From contig CANTFL010001248.1 in NCBI GenBank assembly GCA_947650285.1, forward strand, positions 1 to 64,000: a stretch of 64,000 bases of DNA, read 5' to 3'. The notes under the pieces are model-generated. The model had not been told where the DNA came from and searched no databases. It saw only the letters and a program-made list of their open reading frames with translations. This DNA is from Hyaloperonospora brassicae (Eukaryota; Oomycota; Peronosporomycetes; Peronosporales; Peronosporaceae). Made by a program: the position numbers and the translations under genes. Shown piece after piece: positions 63,091-64,000 of this stretch (its first letter is position 1; every line of letters begins with the position of its first letter).

Positions 63091-63843
63091 ATGCTGCAAC
63101 GTTGCTCGGATGCAAAAAAGAAGTGGCATTTCAAAGCTCTGGCCTGGCATCTACTGCGTCAGCATAAATTCGCGCGACAGCAGAAACTGCTTCGATTGCA
63201 GCTACAACGTTCGAGTCTCCGAACCCCAAATACCGAGGACCAGAGCCTAGTCTGCACAGGGGCTACTCACGACATGCAGGTGTTCAAGACAATGACGTCA
63301 TCACTCCGGTCTCACTATTCGGACCAAATAGTCTTCAGGCTGTCAGAACATGGTTGTAATGTTGCCAGTTCCTATCGGTGGACCGCAGCTCTGGCCGAGA
63401 GGTCCGTCAGTCTCTCGCTGGTTCGTAGGCGGTTGCGTCATGATGGTCTAGACGGGACTGAAGGTGCTGTACGCCACTCCTCATGGCTGCCGAAACTGCT
63501 TCGGCTGAGTTGTCCCGTGACCGGCGATGTTGATGCAGACGCTGGCTGCCAGCCTGATCCTGCCGCAAAGGCAGGTGCTTTTTCATTACCGGATGACGCG
63601 AGGTTGAACTTCAAGGTTTTGTCGCTCCAATACGTTCCGCATACGCCGTCATTGTGGGACCAATTTTCCCGTCCAGATGTACGATGTTTCGATTTCACTA
63701 CGTCCCCACTCCATTTCGCTACATGGTCAACTGCTGCCGATACATTAGAGGACAACTATCTGCAAGCGGCAGCACGACATGGAGCCTTCCTAAAGGGGTC
63801 ATCGCGGAGTTCATCCCGTCAGTTTCTGCAGTCTCGACCATAG
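63091..63843 (+). CDS. Hypothetical open frame, 250 codons
   Basis: It starts with ATG and ends with TAG at 63841-63843. The N-terminus is basic (K-K-K-W-H-F-K-A-L-A-W-H, R-Q-Q-K-L-L-R-L-Q-L-Q-R) and the remainder is mixed, with Ser-rich stretches at the end. No domain, signal peptide or membrane segment is recognised. The length is somewhat greater than expected by chance in this DNA, so it may be a remnant of a gene or gag, but codon evidence is lacking. Confidence 0.35.
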   Translation: MLQRCSDAKKKWHFKALAWHLLRQHKFARQQKLLRLQLQRSSLRTPNTEDQSLVCTGATHDMQVFKTMTSSLRSHYSDQIVFRLSEHGCNVASSYRWTAALAERSVSLSLVRRRLRHDGLDGTEGAVRHSSWLPKLLRLSCPVTGDVDADAGCQPDPAAKAGAFSLPDDARLNFKVLSLQYVPHTPSLWDQFSRPDVRCFDFTTSPLHFATWSTAADTLEDNYLQAAARHGAFLKGSSRSSSRQFLQSRP

Positions 63844-64000
63844 CAGCACTCTGCGGGACATAAAACCCGCATCGTTGGGCACGTGCTGACCTGTAGCGAA
63901 CAGGTAGGAACAATCAGGCGCAGCTACAAGTCTGTAGGCGTCGGTTTCCGCAGCTATGACCACAGAACGGAAGAAAAACAGAATCTGAGAGCCGGACGCT

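Overview
This is a repeat-dense stretch of a eukaryotic nuclear genome, most probably a plant-associated oomycete of the Phytophthora / Peronospora / Bremia / Plasmopara group. The basis is the retrotransposon content: three Ty3/gypsy lineages whose gag, protease, RT, integrase and chromodomain wording I recognise as oomycete-type, two of them carrying an extra archaeal-type RNase H, plus a Ty1/copia element. No bacterial signals, rRNA, tRNA or convincing single-copy host gene were seen. Nearly all sequence up to about 61.3 kb can be assigned to transposable elements inserted into one another.

Left half (1-35 kb). The dominant structure is a giant inverted repeat. Positions 204-12465 and 14720-26981 are reverse complements under one fixed reflection (x' = 27185 - x), with no length change anywhere along 12.3 kb per arm and only scattered substitutions. 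Each arm is a copy of the same broken Ty3/gypsy element ('element A'): gag, protease, RT, decayed RNase H, archaeal-type RNase H, integrase and chromodomain on one strand; then a long accessory reading frame on the opposite strand; then a 984-bp LTR. The 2254-bp spacer (12466-14719) and the sequence after the right copy (33768-35341, then a split LTR) are consecutive pieces of one older element ('element D', family of element B). Both A copies therefore sit inside one ancient retrotransposon in opposite orientation. The right A copy is itself interrupted by a young, intact Ty1/copia element (26982-31784, 254-bp LTRs, 5-bp duplication GTCAG, 1413-codon open polyprotein). A diverged copy of the same copia LTR lies at the mirror-image site at the left window edge (1-203).

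Middle (35.3-39.2 kb). The 3' LTR of element D is split by a 2.49-kb DNA element with about 253-bp terminal inverted repeats (35651-38140). A stretch of unassigned sequence follows.

Right half (39.2-64 kb). Element B (39189-59429, plus strand, duplication ATACC) is a chromodomain Ty3/gypsy element with gag, protease, RT, RNase H and integrase. It is split inside its RNase H by element C (42973-55472, minus strand, 1.2-kb LTRs). Element C has gag with three zinc knuckles, protease, RT, a catalytically decayed retroviral RNase H, an archaeal-type RNase H with its first three catalytic residues, integrase and chromodomain, and a 581-codon accessory frame on the opposite strand. A solo LTR of the B family (60821-61261, reverse orientation) follows. 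The last 2.7 kb is unassigned apart from one 250-codon open frame.

How the parts fit: the order of insertion reads D (oldest), then the two A copies, then copia in the A copies; and separately B, then C within B. Most coding regions are dead; only the copia polyprotein and the element C accessory frame are fully open. The most interesting biology is the A/C lineage (two RNases H, an antisense accessory gene with a possible spliced exon inside the LTR) and the recombination or gene-conversion history recorded by the near-perfect inverted pair.
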